Below, piece by piece: positions 44,834 to 55,000 of a DNA stretch of 64,000 nucleotides. The notes under the pieces were generated by a model, which saw only the letters and a list, made by a program, of their open reading frames with translations, was not told where the DNA came from and did not search any database. A program made the translations under genes and the position numbers. Location of the stretch: assembly GCF_000686845.1 (NCBI RefSeq), contig NZ_JMLS01000001.1:372001-436000 (forward strand). The letters run 5' to 3'. Position 1 is the stretch's first letter. Every line of letters begins with the position of its first letter. The stretch is from Paenibacillus sp. UNC451MF. Its GTDB lineage: Bacteria; Bacillota; Bacilli; Paenibacillales; NBRC-103111.

Positions 44834-45930
44834 GTCATTATGCATGTATTTAGCAAATAGTGGGAATAAGCGATCGGGTTGTAAAAGGCGGCTCTCCATT
44901 CTTCAAGCATTCCGGCCTCCTGAAAGCTGTAGCGTTGATCTTTGCCGTTACATTCAATGAATAAAGGGGAGCCGTCCGTGGTCATTCCGATATCTAGTCC
45001 GAGATCGGCCATGTGAGGCAGGGATTGGCTCAACTGCCGGGCTACCTTAAGCGAGAAGCTGTGAATTTCATCTATAATACTTTCGTGTTGAAGATGTGCA
45101 TACTCTTCTGTGAGAATGGTTTGGAGCCGATGGACGGAGCCGCCCTGCGCCACATTCGTCAAAAATAGATTGGGGGCGGCGACCTTGACGACCAGACCGG
45201 TAACCTGCCATTCCCCCGTACCGTCGCGTTGGACGGAGACGCGCATATCAAAGGGTTTTCCTTGATAAGTAGCTAGGGGCAGGTGCTGCTGGACGATATA
45301 GTTCATCTTTCGCATTCTTTTTTTCAAAAGGGAAGGAAGACGAGTTCCTTTGAACTCGAGATTTAACCATTTTTTATTATGAATCCTTATGCTTGCCGGG
45401 CAGGTTAGCTTCCAGCCGTCACCTGCTCTCTGCAGCAGCATAACTCCGCGGCCTATACTGCTGCGGTCAGGCTTGATGATGATTTTATCGTAAAGCTCCA
45501 TCATGATGCTCAAATTAGCTTCTGTTGCTTCAAAGGTTACGGGCAAATGCGGCTCCAAGGTACTATCGTTCATAAGATGCTGGTGAGTTTCCAGCTTGCC
45601 GTATCGATTCCAATGGTTGAACAGCTGAGTTCCGCTATCAACCCAGGAGCATAATTTATCATACTCACGCTTTCCTGGGTAGATTGCCCGATTATGGATA
45701 ACTTGCGGCATGGGAACGGTTTTATGAATAAATCGGTCGCTTTCTTTAATAAAAGCTTTGATGCAGGGATTCCCTGAACGGACATCCTGAATGCGGAAAA
45801 AGCAGGGGGTTAAACCGTATTTCATGCCTGCTTCCACGTAAAAATCTACGGCTTCGTATTTTGTATCTCCGGTTGAGAGACGACGGTGCAATTTATCGTT
45901 GATAAGGATGCCTACATAGGATGGCTGCAT
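44815..45930 (-). CDS. YheC/YheD-like ATP-grasp protein (spore coat-associated family)
   Basis: The 371-residue product has an ATP-grasp fold over its last 250 residues: IIIKPDRSSIGRGVMLL (nucleotide-binding lysine and Gly loop), FDMRVSVQRDG, and GLDIGMTTDGSPLFIECNG as the metal/ATP end. The N-terminal 110 residues match the YheC/D opening. In Bacillus, YheC and YheD are associated with the spore coat; their substrate is unknown. The ATG ending at 45930 follows AAAGGAGTGAG. A sigma-K-like promoter lies 50-80 bases upstream, which fits mother-cell expression. It is divergent from a glycosyltransferase gene. Confidence 0.82.
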   Translation of the reverse strand: MQPSYVGILINDKLHRRLSTGDTKYEAVDFYVEAGMKYGLTPCFFRIQDVRSGNPCIKAFIKESDRFIHKTVPMPQVIHNRAIYPGKREYDKLCSWVDSGTQLFNHWNRYGKLETHQHLMNDSTLEPHLPVTFEATEANLSIMMELYDKIIIKPDRSSIGRGVMLLQRAGDGWKLTCPASIRIHNKKWLNLEFKGTRLPSLLKKRMRKMNYIVQQHLPLATYQGKPFDMRVSVQRDGTGEWQVTGLVVKVAAPNLFLTNVAQGGSVHRLQTILTEEYAHLQHESIIDEIHSFSLKVARQLSQSLPHMADLGLDIGMTTDGSPLFIECNGKDQRYSFQEAGMLEEWRAAFYNPIAYSHYLLNTCIMTKESDP

Positions 45931-45983
45931 GAAGCTCACTCCTTTTCCACACAGACTGGCCGTTGCCCTAATGAGCCATAGTA

Positions 45984-46011
45984 CAACATATGCCGCGAGG
46001 ATCTGTTCAGT
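45984..46011 (-). promoter_or_regulatory. Candidate sigma-K promoter of the yheC/D-like gene
   Basis: On the minus strand AC (46011-46010) is followed by a 17-base spacer and CATATGTTG (45992-45984). The sigma-K consensus is AC-N16/17-CATANNNTA; only the last base differs. Confidence 0.5.
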
Positions 46012-46174
46012 ATGGACATGTGCGGTGGGCATTGATTGATCCTTGAGGCATCTGTCCTGCTCTATTCTATTGATCAGCAGAAAAGGGCGGTAGAATGGCG
46101 TATTTCGTACGTTCCGCACGTCCCGATGCTTGAATACATTGCAGGATAAGTAGTATTTCAGAGGAGGCGGCAGC

Positions 46175-47335
46175 ATGGATCGTCCTGTAATCGCTATTGT
46201 GTCGCCCGGTTCGTTTGCGATTCCTTCGGCAACGAGCAGCTCGGTGGAACTTGTGATCGAACAGGTGGCCCGGCGGTTGACGCATGAGGTAAGCCCAGTT
46301 GTTTTCGGTAAAATATTTCGAGGCCGGCCCAAAACAGAGATTGTGGACGGGGTCAAGTATGTGAGGGTGGGAGCAGCGTCTGCACAAGCATATATTCGCC
46401 AGGTGGGGCGGAGGCTGGCGCATTATCGTCCACAGGTTATTCAGGTTGAAAACCGTCCGAGGTTTGTTCGGACTTTGCGGGGGATGTATCCCAGAGCCAA
46501 GCTGTGGCTCGTACTTCACTCATTAACATTCGTATCGAAGCGTCATATAGGAAGAGGAGAGCTTCGTGCCTGTCTGGCGGCAGCGGATCGAATTATCGTA
46601 AACAGTGAGTTTCTTAAGGATCAGATCATACGCTTGGCTCCCAAGGTGCGGCGTAAAATGATAGTGAATCATTTGGGGGCGGATACCGAACGCTTTGTGT
46701 CCCGTTGGTCTGATGAGGGGGCTCTCAAGCGGGAGGCGCTACTCGGACGGCTTGGGTTAACGGGTAAAAGGATTATTTTATACGTTGGTCGACTTATTGA
46801 GATAAAGGGCGTCCATCACTTGCTCCATGCGATGCCGCGCATTGCCGCACAAGTGCCAGATGCTGTGCTGCTTGTGATAGGTGGTGCACGTTACGGCTCC
46901 AGCAGGAAAACGGCCTATGTTCGAAATTTGCACCGGCTGGGAGAAAAAATTCCTCAGCACGTTCGTTTCATCCCTTTTGTGCCTCATTCCGAAATTTCAT
47001 CTTGGTTCGGGTTGGCTGATGTATTGGTTGTTCCTTCCAACAGCCGCGAAGCGTTTGGTCTGGTTAATGTAGAAGCCATGTCTGTGGGGGTGCCAGTCGT
47101 AGCGACAAGAGCAGGAGGGATGAAGGAAATTATTCAGCATGGTGAAACCGGATTTTTAATCGATGCCCCGTTATTGGGAAGAGAACTGCCTTTATGGATA
47201 AGCTTGCTATTAAGCAATGAACTGCTTGCTAGACAAATGGGCGAAATGAGCATTAATAGGGTGAAAGAGCAGTTTACGTGGGAGCATACGGCTCAGAGAT
47301 GGCTGGATTTATATAGGGTTGTACGAAAAAACTAA
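46175..47335 (+). CDS. Glycosyltransferase family 4, CotSA-like
   Basis: The 386-residue GT-B protein has an acceptor-binding N-terminal half and a nucleotide-sugar-binding C-terminal half: ILYVGRLIEIKGVHHLL, then VLVVPSNSREAFGLVNVEAM, where EAFGLVNVEAM holds the conserved E-x7-E. CotSA and related proteins of Bacillus spores are of this type. It should transfer a sugar from a nucleotide donor; acceptor unknown. Start ATG 46175 follows AGAGGAGGCGG. It is divergent from the yheC/D-like gene, and spore-coat glycosylation is a reasonable inference. Confidence 0.83.
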   Translation: MDRPVIAIVSPGSFAIPSATSSSVELVIEQVARRLTHEVSPVVFGKIFRGRPKTEIVDGVKYVRVGAASAQAYIRQVGRRLAHYRPQVIQVENRPRFVRTLRGMYPRAKLWLVLHSLTFVSKRHIGRGELRACLAAADRIIVNSEFLKDQIIRLAPKVRRKMIVNHLGADTERFVSRWSDEGALKREALLGRLGLTGKRIILYVGRLIEIKGVHHLLHAMPRIAAQVPDAVLLVIGGARYGSSRKTAYVRNLHRLGEKIPQHVRFIPFVPHSEISSWFGLADVLVVPSNSREAFGLVNVEAMSVGVPVVATRAGGMKEIIQHGETGFLIDAPLLGRELPLWISLLLSNELLARQMGEMSINRVKEQFTWEHTAQRWLDLYRVVRKN

Positions 47336-47371
47336 AGTGGATTTAAGTTAAAATTCAATTCATAGTATTCC

Positions 47372-47404
47372 GCTGAATAAAGAGGTTTATTCGGCCTTTT
47401 TTTT
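47372..47404 (+). terminator. Terminator after the glycosyltransferase gene
   Basis: GCTGAATAAA pairs with TTTATTCGGC (one GT pair) and eight T residues follow. Confidence 0.88.
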
Positions 47405-47434
47405 GTTATAAACGAACTTATAAGTCAGAATAAA

Positions 47435-47484
47435 AAACTTTTATGCAAAAGTTTATTCCAAAAAGATAATAAGTAGTTTATAAT
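47435..47484 (+). promoter_or_regulatory. Promoter with upstream palindrome for the chromate-transporter pair
   Basis: AAACTTTT (47435-47442) and AAAAGTTT (47447-47454) form a perfect inverted repeat. It is followed by a promoter TTCCAA (47456-47461), a 17-base spacer and TATAAT (47479-47484). The repeat touches the -35 box and is a plausible operator. Confidence 0.55.
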
Positions 47485-47520
47485 GAACTCATAAAGGTTC
47501 GGACAGGGGGATGCTGCAGC

Positions 47521-48174
47521 ATGATTAGGGGAGAAAAGGGGAAGGCGTCTGTACTGTGGGGATTGTTCTGGTCGTTCTGCAAAATAAGTCCAATCACGTT
47601 CGGCGGTGGTTATGCAATGATTCCTGCCATAGAGAAAGAAATCGTGGAGCAGCGCCAATGGATGGATGCCGAAGAAATGAGCGATGCTTTGTCGATAGCA
47701 GGCTCCGCACCTGGCGGAATAGGCGTCAATGCGGCGACGCTGGTTGGATATCGCTTGGCAGGACTTAAGGGAGCCATTGCTGCGGTGATAGGAATATCGC
47801 TGCCTACTTTTATTATTATGCTCTTGTTAACGATAGGATATTCTGCAGTGCAAGATTCTCAGAAGGTATCGGCTGCATTTGAAGGGATTCACGCTGCGGT
47901 AGTTGCCTTCATTGCTGTAGCGGGATGGCGGATGTGCAAGTCGGCGGTTCATGATAAGACGACACTGATCATACTTATGGGAGCATTAGCAGCTCTGATG
48001 TTCTCCGGTTTACACCCGGCGATACTGCTGCTGCTCGGTACCTTGGTCGGAGTCGTGGCGTTTAAGTGGAAGGAAAAGCTCGGAGCTGTTGTAGCGCCAG
48101 ATAAAAAAGTTCAGCAGGAAAGTCCCGTTCCTACGGCGACTGCTGGTCAATATATATGGGGCGACGGAATATGA
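47521..48174 (+). CDS. Chromate transporter, short-chain half 1
   Basis: The 217-residue protein has about six hydrophobic segments and one CHR domain: ITFGGGYAMIPAIEKEIV, then SIAGSAPGGIGVNAATLVGY. Short-chain CHR proteins (about 180-220 residues) work as pairs encoded side by side, unlike the 400-residue fused ChrA. The next gene is the partner. They export chromate or, more generally, a still unclear anion. Promoter and palindrome lie directly upstream. Confidence 0.87.
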   Translation: MIRGEKGKASVLWGLFWSFCKISPITFGGGYAMIPAIEKEIVEQRQWMDAEEMSDALSIAGSAPGGIGVNAATLVGYRLAGLKGAIAAVIGISLPTFIIMLLLTIGYSAVQDSQKVSAAFEGIHAAVVAFIAVAGWRMCKSAVHDKTTLIILMGALAALMFSGLHPAILLLLGTLVGVVAFKWKEKLGAVVAPDKKVQQESPVPTATAGQYIWGDGI

Positions 48175-48204
48175 CCGGTCTAATGGAGGGAAGGGGGCGG
48201 TAAA

Positions 48205-48747
48205 ATGCTTCTTGCATTATTTTTTACTTTTTTCAAAATAGGACTTGTTTCCTTCGGCGGTGGTTATGCCATTCTTTCAGTCATAGAGCACGAGGTTGTG
48301 CTTAGTCATGGATGGATGACACCAGAGCATTTTGCCGATGCTGTATCTTTGGCAGGAATGTCACCGGGACCTATCGCAACCAATAGTGCTGTGCTCGTAG
48401 GATTTAAAACAGCCGGGCTGCCAGGAGCCGTCACTTCGATCATCGGAATGATTCTACCTTCATTTCTCATTATTATTACTTTGGCGTTGTTCTTCTATAA
48501 AAAAGGGAATAACGGATTCATGCAGACGATATTTTATGGACTGAAGCCGATGGTTGCTGCTATGGTCATTTTTGCGGCTTATCGCGTGGGTGTGAATGGA
48601 CAAACGCTGCTTGGTCTTAATGGGCACACTTTGGCTCAAATTATTATCTTTGGATTGGCCGTCATCGGAATCGTGAAGTATCGGCTGCATCCTCTGGTGG
48701 TCTTGTCCGTCTCGGCTTTGATGGGTACAGCCTTTTTTTATCAATAA
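48205..48747 (+). CDS. Chromate transporter, short-chain half 2
   Basis: The 180-residue CHR-domain protein shares the opening FGGGYAILSVIEHEVV and the loop SLAGMSPGPIATNSAVLVGF with the preceding gene, to which it is clearly related. In characterised pairs the two halves insert with opposite topology and form a heterodimer. It starts 30 bp after its partner, so the two are co-translated. A terminator ends the unit. Confidence 0.87.
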   Translation: MLLALFFTFFKIGLVSFGGGYAILSVIEHEVVLSHGWMTPEHFADAVSLAGMSPGPIATNSAVLVGFKTAGLPGAVTSIIGMILPSFLIIITLALFFYKKGNNGFMQTIFYGLKPMVAAMVIFAAYRVGVNGQTLLGLNGHTLAQIIIFGLAVIGIVKYRLHPLVVLSVSALMGTAFFYQ

Positions 48748-48786
48748 GATTAAATATGAAGAGCTTTACAGAATTGATGTTCATAC

Positions 48787-48824
48787 AGAGCTGCTCGATG
48801 CTGCATCGGGCGCTCTTTTTTTGT
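48787..48824 (+). terminator. Terminator after the chromate-transporter pair
   Basis: AGAGC/GCTCT arms with an inner CGATG/CATCG pair, followed by eight T residues. Confidence 0.8.
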
Positions 48825-48931
48825 TTTGAATTATCATTCTGATGGCTGGATAACAGTTACGTCATTTTTGGCATGTTTGCAAATTATTGGATTATGATGG
48901 TAATACATTATTCTGTTGGGAGGCTTATCGT

Positions 48932-50434
48932 ATGCACTTGAAGGAAATGACAGCTCATTTGCTTGATGTCTTACGTATTGAAGGGGACGATACGGTTGAG
49001 ATTACCGGAATTCAAATGGATTCAAGAAACATACGCCCGGGGGAGCTCTTCGTTTGCATTCCGGGTGTAGATGGCATTTTGGAGGATCGTCATCCTTTCG
49101 TGCAGGATGCTGTCTCTCAAGGAGCGGCAGCGCTTGTCGTTGAGCGTGAGGTAGATGCGGATGCCGGCATACCCAGAGTTTGTGTCAAGGACGCAAGATA
49201 TGCCCTGGCATCCTTGTCAGCGCTTTACTATGACTTTCCGAGCCGCCGTATGAAGGTAATAGGTATTACTGGGACGAACGGGAAGACGACCACGAGTCAT
49301 TTGATCGATCATCTGCTTCGACATCAAGGACTAACTACGGGCATCATGGGGAATATTTTCACACGAATAGGCAGTGAGAAAGTAACCTTTGCTAACAATA
49401 CACAGGAGCCTCCGGACTTACAGCGTAACTTAAGGAAAATGGCAGATATGCATACGGACTATTGCGTCATGGAAGTGACCTCACAAGGCTTGGATTTGGG
49501 CAGAGTGATAGGAACCCGGTTCCGTACCGCGGTATTTACTAATTTAACCCAGGATCATTTGGATTATCATCATACGATGGAAGCCTACAAGGAAGCGAAA
49601 GGAAGGTTGTTTGCGCGACTTGGGAATGCAGCGGGACCCGAGGGTTCGTTCGCGGTGCTTAATGCCGATGATGCTGCCTCGGAATATTTCCGCAAGCAGA
49701 CTGCAGCACAGGTTATTACTTATGGTATAAGCAAGGATGCTGACGTAACAGCAACTGATATACGACTCACTTCTGCAGGGACTGAATGCACCGTATCGTT
49801 TCGTGGGAAAAGTGAGAGGGTTCAATTGCCTTTGGTTGGATTATTCAATGTATATAATATGTTGGCTGCTTTCTCTACTCTATTAATAGAAGGAATATCA
49901 CTTACATCGTTAGCAGAGGGAATTAAGAAGATGAAGCCGGTAAAGGGAAGGATGGAGATGGTCGACGCAGGTCAGAATTTCGCTGTATTTATTGATTACG
50001 CTCATACCCCCGACGGATTGGAGGAATCTTTGAGAACGGTCAGAGAGTTTGCACGCGGCAAAGTTATTGTTGTGTTCGGCTGCGGCGGGGATAGAGACCG
50101 AGCGAAACGTCCTGTCATGGGATCCATTGCGGGAAGGTACTGCGACAGGATCATATTAACTTCTGATAATCCGAGGAACGAGAATCCAACTACAATTATG
50201 CTCGATATCCGGCAGGGCTTGGAGGCGTCCGGCTTGTCCGTTGATCGATACGAAATGATAGAAGATAGGAATGAGGGGATTCGGCGAGCTATTCAATGGG
50301 CGGACCTGGATGATGTCGTTATCGTTGCAGGCAAAGGGCATGAGACCTATCAGATCATCCGTGGTCGCAGCCATCCGTTTGACGACCGTCAAGTCGTCCT
50401 GGAAGCATTGGCAGAAAAGGCAAGCAAGCTTTGA
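48932..50434 (+). CDS. murE: UDP-MurNAc-tripeptide ligase, meso-diaminopimelate type (MurE)
   Basis: The 500-residue Mur ligase has GITGTNGKTTTSHLID (ATP P-loop, about residue 110) and the motif DNPR in TSDNPRNENP (around 410), which selects meso-diaminopimelate over lysine. It adds that residue to UDP-MurNAc-L-Ala-D-Glu in the cytoplasm. ATG 48932 was chosen because GGGAGG precedes it. It is paired with murF 18 bp downstream and precedes the giant repeat-protein gene. No other division or cell-wall genes are adjacent, so it may be a second copy outside the main dcw cluster. Confidence 0.9.
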   Translation: MHLKEMTAHLLDVLRIEGDDTVEITGIQMDSRNIRPGELFVCIPGVDGILEDRHPFVQDAVSQGAAALVVEREVDADAGIPRVCVKDARYALASLSALYYDFPSRRMKVIGITGTNGKTTTSHLIDHLLRHQGLTTGIMGNIFTRIGSEKVTFANNTQEPPDLQRNLRKMADMHTDYCVMEVTSQGLDLGRVIGTRFRTAVFTNLTQDHLDYHHTMEAYKEAKGRLFARLGNAAGPEGSFAVLNADDAASEYFRKQTAAQVITYGISKDADVTATDIRLTSAGTECTVSFRGKSERVQLPLVGLFNVYNMLAAFSTLLIEGISLTSLAEGIKKMKPVKGRMEMVDAGQNFAVFIDYAHTPDGLEESLRTVREFARGKVIVVFGCGGDRDRAKRPVMGSIAGRYCDRIILTSDNPRNENPTTIMLDIRQGLEASGLSVDRYEMIEDRNEGIRRAIQWADLDDVVIVAGKGHETYQIIRGRSHPFDDRQVVLEALAEKASKL

Positions 50435-50452
50435 ACATGAGGGGGTTGAAGC

Positions 50453-51835
50453 ATGATTCAAAGAACGTTAAATGAAATTGAACGCATGGTACAAGGTACA
50501 GGGTTACTCGAAAAATATCAGGAATTGAAAATCCACGGTGTATCGATGGATTCTCGAACTTTGCATTCGGACTGCTTGTTTATACCCATTGTGAGAGACA
50601 AGGATGGTCATCGCTATATAGATGAAGCGGTGAGCCGGGGTGCTGCGGCGTGTCTATGGCAGCAGGATCATCCGGATCCACCAGAGCATTTTCCTGTGAT
50701 TTACGTTGAAAATACGCTCGATGCTTTGCACCGATTGGCAGGTGCGTACCGCCGCCAGCTTAAGGTGAGGACCATAGGGATTACGGGCAGTAACGGCAAA
50801 ACGACTACGAAGGATTGGGTCGCTTCGCTGCTAGCTTCTACATATAAGGTTCAATCAACGGAAGGGAGCATGAATAATCATTTTGGGGTCCCGCTTACCC
50901 TGCTGCAGCTAGAGGAGGATACGGAGATTGCGGTGCTGGAAATGGGGATGAGCGGACTCGGGGAAATCGAGCAGCTATCGTGTCTTGGTCGCCCTGAGGT
51001 TGCGGTTATAACGTTAATTGGGGAATCACACTTGGCTGAGCTGGGTTCAAGAGAAGCTATCGTACAGGCCAAGTTGGAAATATGCAATGGCATGGAGTCT
51101 GATGGGGCATTGATTTTTAATGGAGACGATCCGCTGCTTGTGAATGCTATTGAGCAGAAGTCGCTCCCCTCAACCATTCGGACCATTCGATTCGGAGCAG
51201 GTCACCATAATGATTATTATCCTCTTTCCATAGCATTGGAATCCCAAGGAACGCAGTTCAACTGTCATCCCAGACCTGATATAAGCTATTGGCTTGCCTT
51301 ATCGGGAAAGCACTATGTTACGAATGCCTTGGCTGCTCTAGCAGTGGCTGATTATTTCGGTATCCCTGCTGAACAGACGGAAAGAGGCCTGCGAGAGGCT
51401 GTATTAAGTGGGATGAGAATGGAAGTGCAAAGCAGTTCTAAGGGGTTCGCCTGGATTAATGATTCGTTCAATGCGAGCCCGACTTCCGTGAAAGCTGCCA
51501 TAGCATTTTTGCACGAGCTGGACGGTTACCAACGTAAAATAGTGGTTTTGGGGGATATGCTGGATCTCGGTGAGAAAGAGGTGGAATACCATCGGCATAT
51601 CGGGGAGCTGTTAGATGCCCAAAAGCTGGATTATGTGTTCACTTTGGGACCTCTGTCTTTGGAAATCGTGCGGATAGCTTCGCTGACCTTTCCCGCGGGC
51701 AGGGTGCAAGCCTATGAGAACAAGGAGGAGCTGGCAAAAGCTATCGGTTTGCTGGTTGCCCCAGGGGATGTCGTATTCATTAAAGGCTCCCGTGGTATGA
51801 AAATGGAAGAAGTGATTTCGATGGTAAGCGGATAA
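50453..51835 (+). CDS. murF: UDP-MurNAc-pentapeptide ligase (MurF)
   Basis: The 460-residue Mur ligase has GITGSNGKTTTKDWV (ATP P-loop, about residue 109), ALLALAD-like central part and WINDSFNASPTS, the usual MurF block. It adds D-Ala-D-Ala to the UDP-MurNAc tripeptide made by MurE. It is 18 bp after murE and probably coupled to it. The usual neighbours (mraY, murD, ftsW, murG) are missing here. Whether this pair is the essential copy or a specialised paralog needs the rest of the genome. Confidence 0.9.
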   Translation: MIQRTLNEIERMVQGTGLLEKYQELKIHGVSMDSRTLHSDCLFIPIVRDKDGHRYIDEAVSRGAAACLWQQDHPDPPEHFPVIYVENTLDALHRLAGAYRRQLKVRTIGITGSNGKTTTKDWVASLLASTYKVQSTEGSMNNHFGVPLTLLQLEEDTEIAVLEMGMSGLGEIEQLSCLGRPEVAVITLIGESHLAELGSREAIVQAKLEICNGMESDGALIFNGDDPLLVNAIEQKSLPSTIRTIRFGAGHHNDYYPLSIALESQGTQFNCHPRPDISYWLALSGKHYVTNALAALAVADYFGIPAEQTERGLREAVLSGMRMEVQSSSKGFAWINDSFNASPTSVKAAIAFLHELDGYQRKIVVLGDMLDLGEKEVEYHRHIGELLDAQKLDYVFTLGPLSLEIVRIASLTFPAGRVQAYENKEELAKAIGLLVAPGDVVFIKGSRGMKMEEVISMVSG

Positions 51836-51903
51836 TCTTGTTTCGTTTGCCTACTCTAAATAAAAAGTGATTGGGTTAGAGCCTATTTTTCCATAGGTTA
51901 ATG

Positions 51904-51931
51904 ACTTCCTCCTGGGTGAATGCATATGTTA
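51904..51931 (+). promoter_or_regulatory. Candidate sigma-K promoter of the giant repeat protein
   Basis: AC (51904-51905), a 17-base spacer and CATATGTTA (51923-51931), a full match to the sigma-K pattern AC-N16/17-CATANNNTA, 77 bases before the start codon. Confidence 0.58.
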
Positions 51932-52007
51932 CAAAAGACTACTTTATGGTTGCCACAGTCTATTGTAAAGGAACTACAGGTGAACCATCACGGGGAGGAA
52001 GTGCGAA

Positions 52008-55000
52008 ATGAAGAAACGCAGCGGCCGTAATGTCGCCAAAATAACCCCGCTAGGCGGCAGGCGGAGCGGTAATTTCAATGAGCTAAAATGGCTAGACGAG
52101 GTTCAAACTAAAGACAAAATTATCAAGCCGCTTAAGGAAGAGACAGGTGATGTGACGATCAGTCAGCTTGCTCTGCTTGAGGAGGACGAGGTGGATTCCG
52201 CTCCAGAGGAAGCTCAGAAGGAAGCGGTGATAGTAGAGGCACCTCCAGAGATTATTGGGGAGATTGAGAAGGAAGCTCAAGAACCGGTGGTGATCCCACC
52301 GCCCGTTATTGAACCGCTCCAAGTTGCGCCTATGCTTCAGCAGCGTAAGCAATCATCTCCAAGCAGCCCTGTTGTTTATACGGATGATATTGCGGATGAG
52401 GCGGTAACGCAAGAGAAAATAGCCCAAGGTGCTGTGGATGGCAATAAAATCAAGCGTGGATCAATAACGCAGGAGCAGCTCGCTGACTACGCAGTAGGCA
52501 CGACTAAGCTTGGGGACCGCAGTGTAACCCAGCAAAAGCTTGCGGTTCGAGCCGTTACGGAGGAACACATCGCTCCTTTTTCTATTTCCGCAGAAAAAAT
52601 ACAGGAGAGAGCGATCAGCGGCGAAAAGCTGCAGGATAACAGCATTACATCCGAGAAGCTGGCTGATAAAACAATCGATGCGATAAAAATTGCCGAAGGA
52701 TCCATTCATACAAAGCATTTGGCGGAAGAAGCCATAACCGGTGATTTGATACTCAATCAATCCATCACCTCAGAGAAGATCAAGAGCGGAACCATCCAGA
52801 CGACGAACTTGGCTAATTATATCGTGAACACGGCAAAGCTTGCCGATCTGTCCGTCACTACGGAGAAGCTGCGGGATCGTTCTATAACTGCAGAGAAAAT
52901 AGCCGATGGCGAGATCGTTTCGCAAAAGCTTGGAATTCATGCTGTTACGGAAGATAGGATAGCGCCATGGAGTATCACGAGAGAGCATTTGCAGTCTTCT
53001 GTGATTTTACACGAGCACTTGTCTGCTGAAATTATTCGCAGTGATAACATAGCGGCGAAGCAGGTAAAGGCCGAACACTTGGCTCCCGAGTCTATATGCA
53101 ATGAGCATATTCTGGACGGGGCGGTGAGCACAGAGAAGCTGGGCAAACAGGCGATTACTGGCATTCATCTTCAAGATTTCTCTGTAGAGGGAAGGCACCT
53201 GCAGTCAAAAAGCGTGGATGCCGGCCATTTGCTTGACGGAGTGATAACCGCAGCTAAATTGGCGGAGCAGAGCGTGGGGGCACAGCAGCTTTGTGATGGT
53301 TCAGTTAACGCTTTGAAGCTTGTGGATGGAGCGGTGACCTCTTCTAAGCTGTCTAAAAGATCGGTTGGTTCGGAGCACTTGTCAGGAGCTGCTGTAGGAA
53401 GCGCCCATCTGGCTGAGAAGGCGGTTCAATCGGGACATATCGGAGCGCAGGCCATCAGTAAGGATCACCTTCAAGATCAATCAGTCATCACAGCCAAGAT
53501 TCATGACAGGGCTGTCACCTCCGAGAAAATATCGTTTGGCTCCATTCAGCATCAGCATATACAAGATGGTGCGGTGCAGACCGGACAGATGGCAAACCAA
53601 AGCGTAACGACCTCGAAGCTTGCCAGTGAATCCGTATCGACGGACAAATTGACGAACTTATCCGTCACGACTGCAAAGCTGGCCCATTCCAGCGTCACGA
53701 GTGAGAAAATCGGCCGTGAAGCCGTACTCGGTGAGCATTTAGGAGTTGGCTCTGTTCAATCCCCGAATGTGGCGAAAGCCGCGATAAAGGCTTCTCATAT
53801 TGCAACGGAAGCTATTACAAGAGAAAAGCTGTCGGATCGTGCGGTGACCTCGGAGAAGCTTGCCGACAACTCCGTGATGAGTGAGCATCTGGCTGCGGGA
53901 GCAGTCAAATCGTCTCACCTGATTCCTGGAATTGTCGGAACGGTTCATCTTCAGGATCAATCGGTAACAAGCTCAAAGCTCGAAACGGGCGCTATTGAAA
54001 CAAGGCATCTGGGTGCTAAGGTTGTAGGCAATGAGCAGCTCGGTAAGGGAGCGGTCGGCACAGAACAGCTGCAGGAACAAGCCGTGACGGGAACGAAGCT
54101 TGGTTGGGGTGCCGTTGAAACTCGGCATCTGTCTGAAGGAGCCGTTGGCAATGCTCAGCTCCAAGAGGAATCGATAACCGCAACTAAGCTGGCTAGAGGC
54201 GCAGTAGAAGCTGGGCATTTGTCCGAAGGGACGGTGGGTACTCAGCAGTTGCAGGAACAGTCGGTGACGGGCTCGAAGTTGGCTAGAGGTGCGGTGGAAG
54301 CTGGTCATTTATCTGCGTCGACGGTGGGCACTGAGCAGCTGCAGGACGGGGCTGTAACGAGCTACAAGCTTGCGAAAGGTGCAGTAGAAGTAGGACATTT
54401 GTCGGAAGGTACGGTAGGAACTGTACAACTGCAGGATCAGTCGGTAACAGGAGCGAAGCTGGCACCTGGCTCTGTAACCACAAGTCATTTAATAGAAGGT
54501 GTAATAGGCTCAAAGCATCTGCAGGAGCAATCTGTTACGGGTTCGAAGCTAGCGTTGGGAGCTGTTAAATCAGCGCATCTGGCCGAAGGAGCGGTTGGCA
54601 GCGAAGAGCTGCGTGAAGAGTCTGTAAGAACGGAGCATTTGCAGGAAGGGGCAATAACGGGAGCGAAGCTGGCCAGGGATGTTATTTCCACTCGGCATCT
54701 GACTGAAAAATCGGTTGGAACACAACAGCTGCAGGAACAGTCGGTGACTGCATCCAAGCTGGGACTTGGCGCCGTAGAAGCTGACCATATACTGGATGGT
54801 GCAGTAGGCAGCAAGCAATTAAACGATGGTGCAGTAGGCAGCGTACAACTGCTGGATGGTGCGGTAACCGGGTCTAAGTTGGCGCCGGGTGCAGTGCAGT
54901 CGGTGCACATTGCAATGGGTGCCATAGGTCGTGAAGAGCTGAATGAAGGAGCCGTGGGAACGGAGCAGCTGCAAGAAGGTGCCGTGACAGGAGCGAAGCT

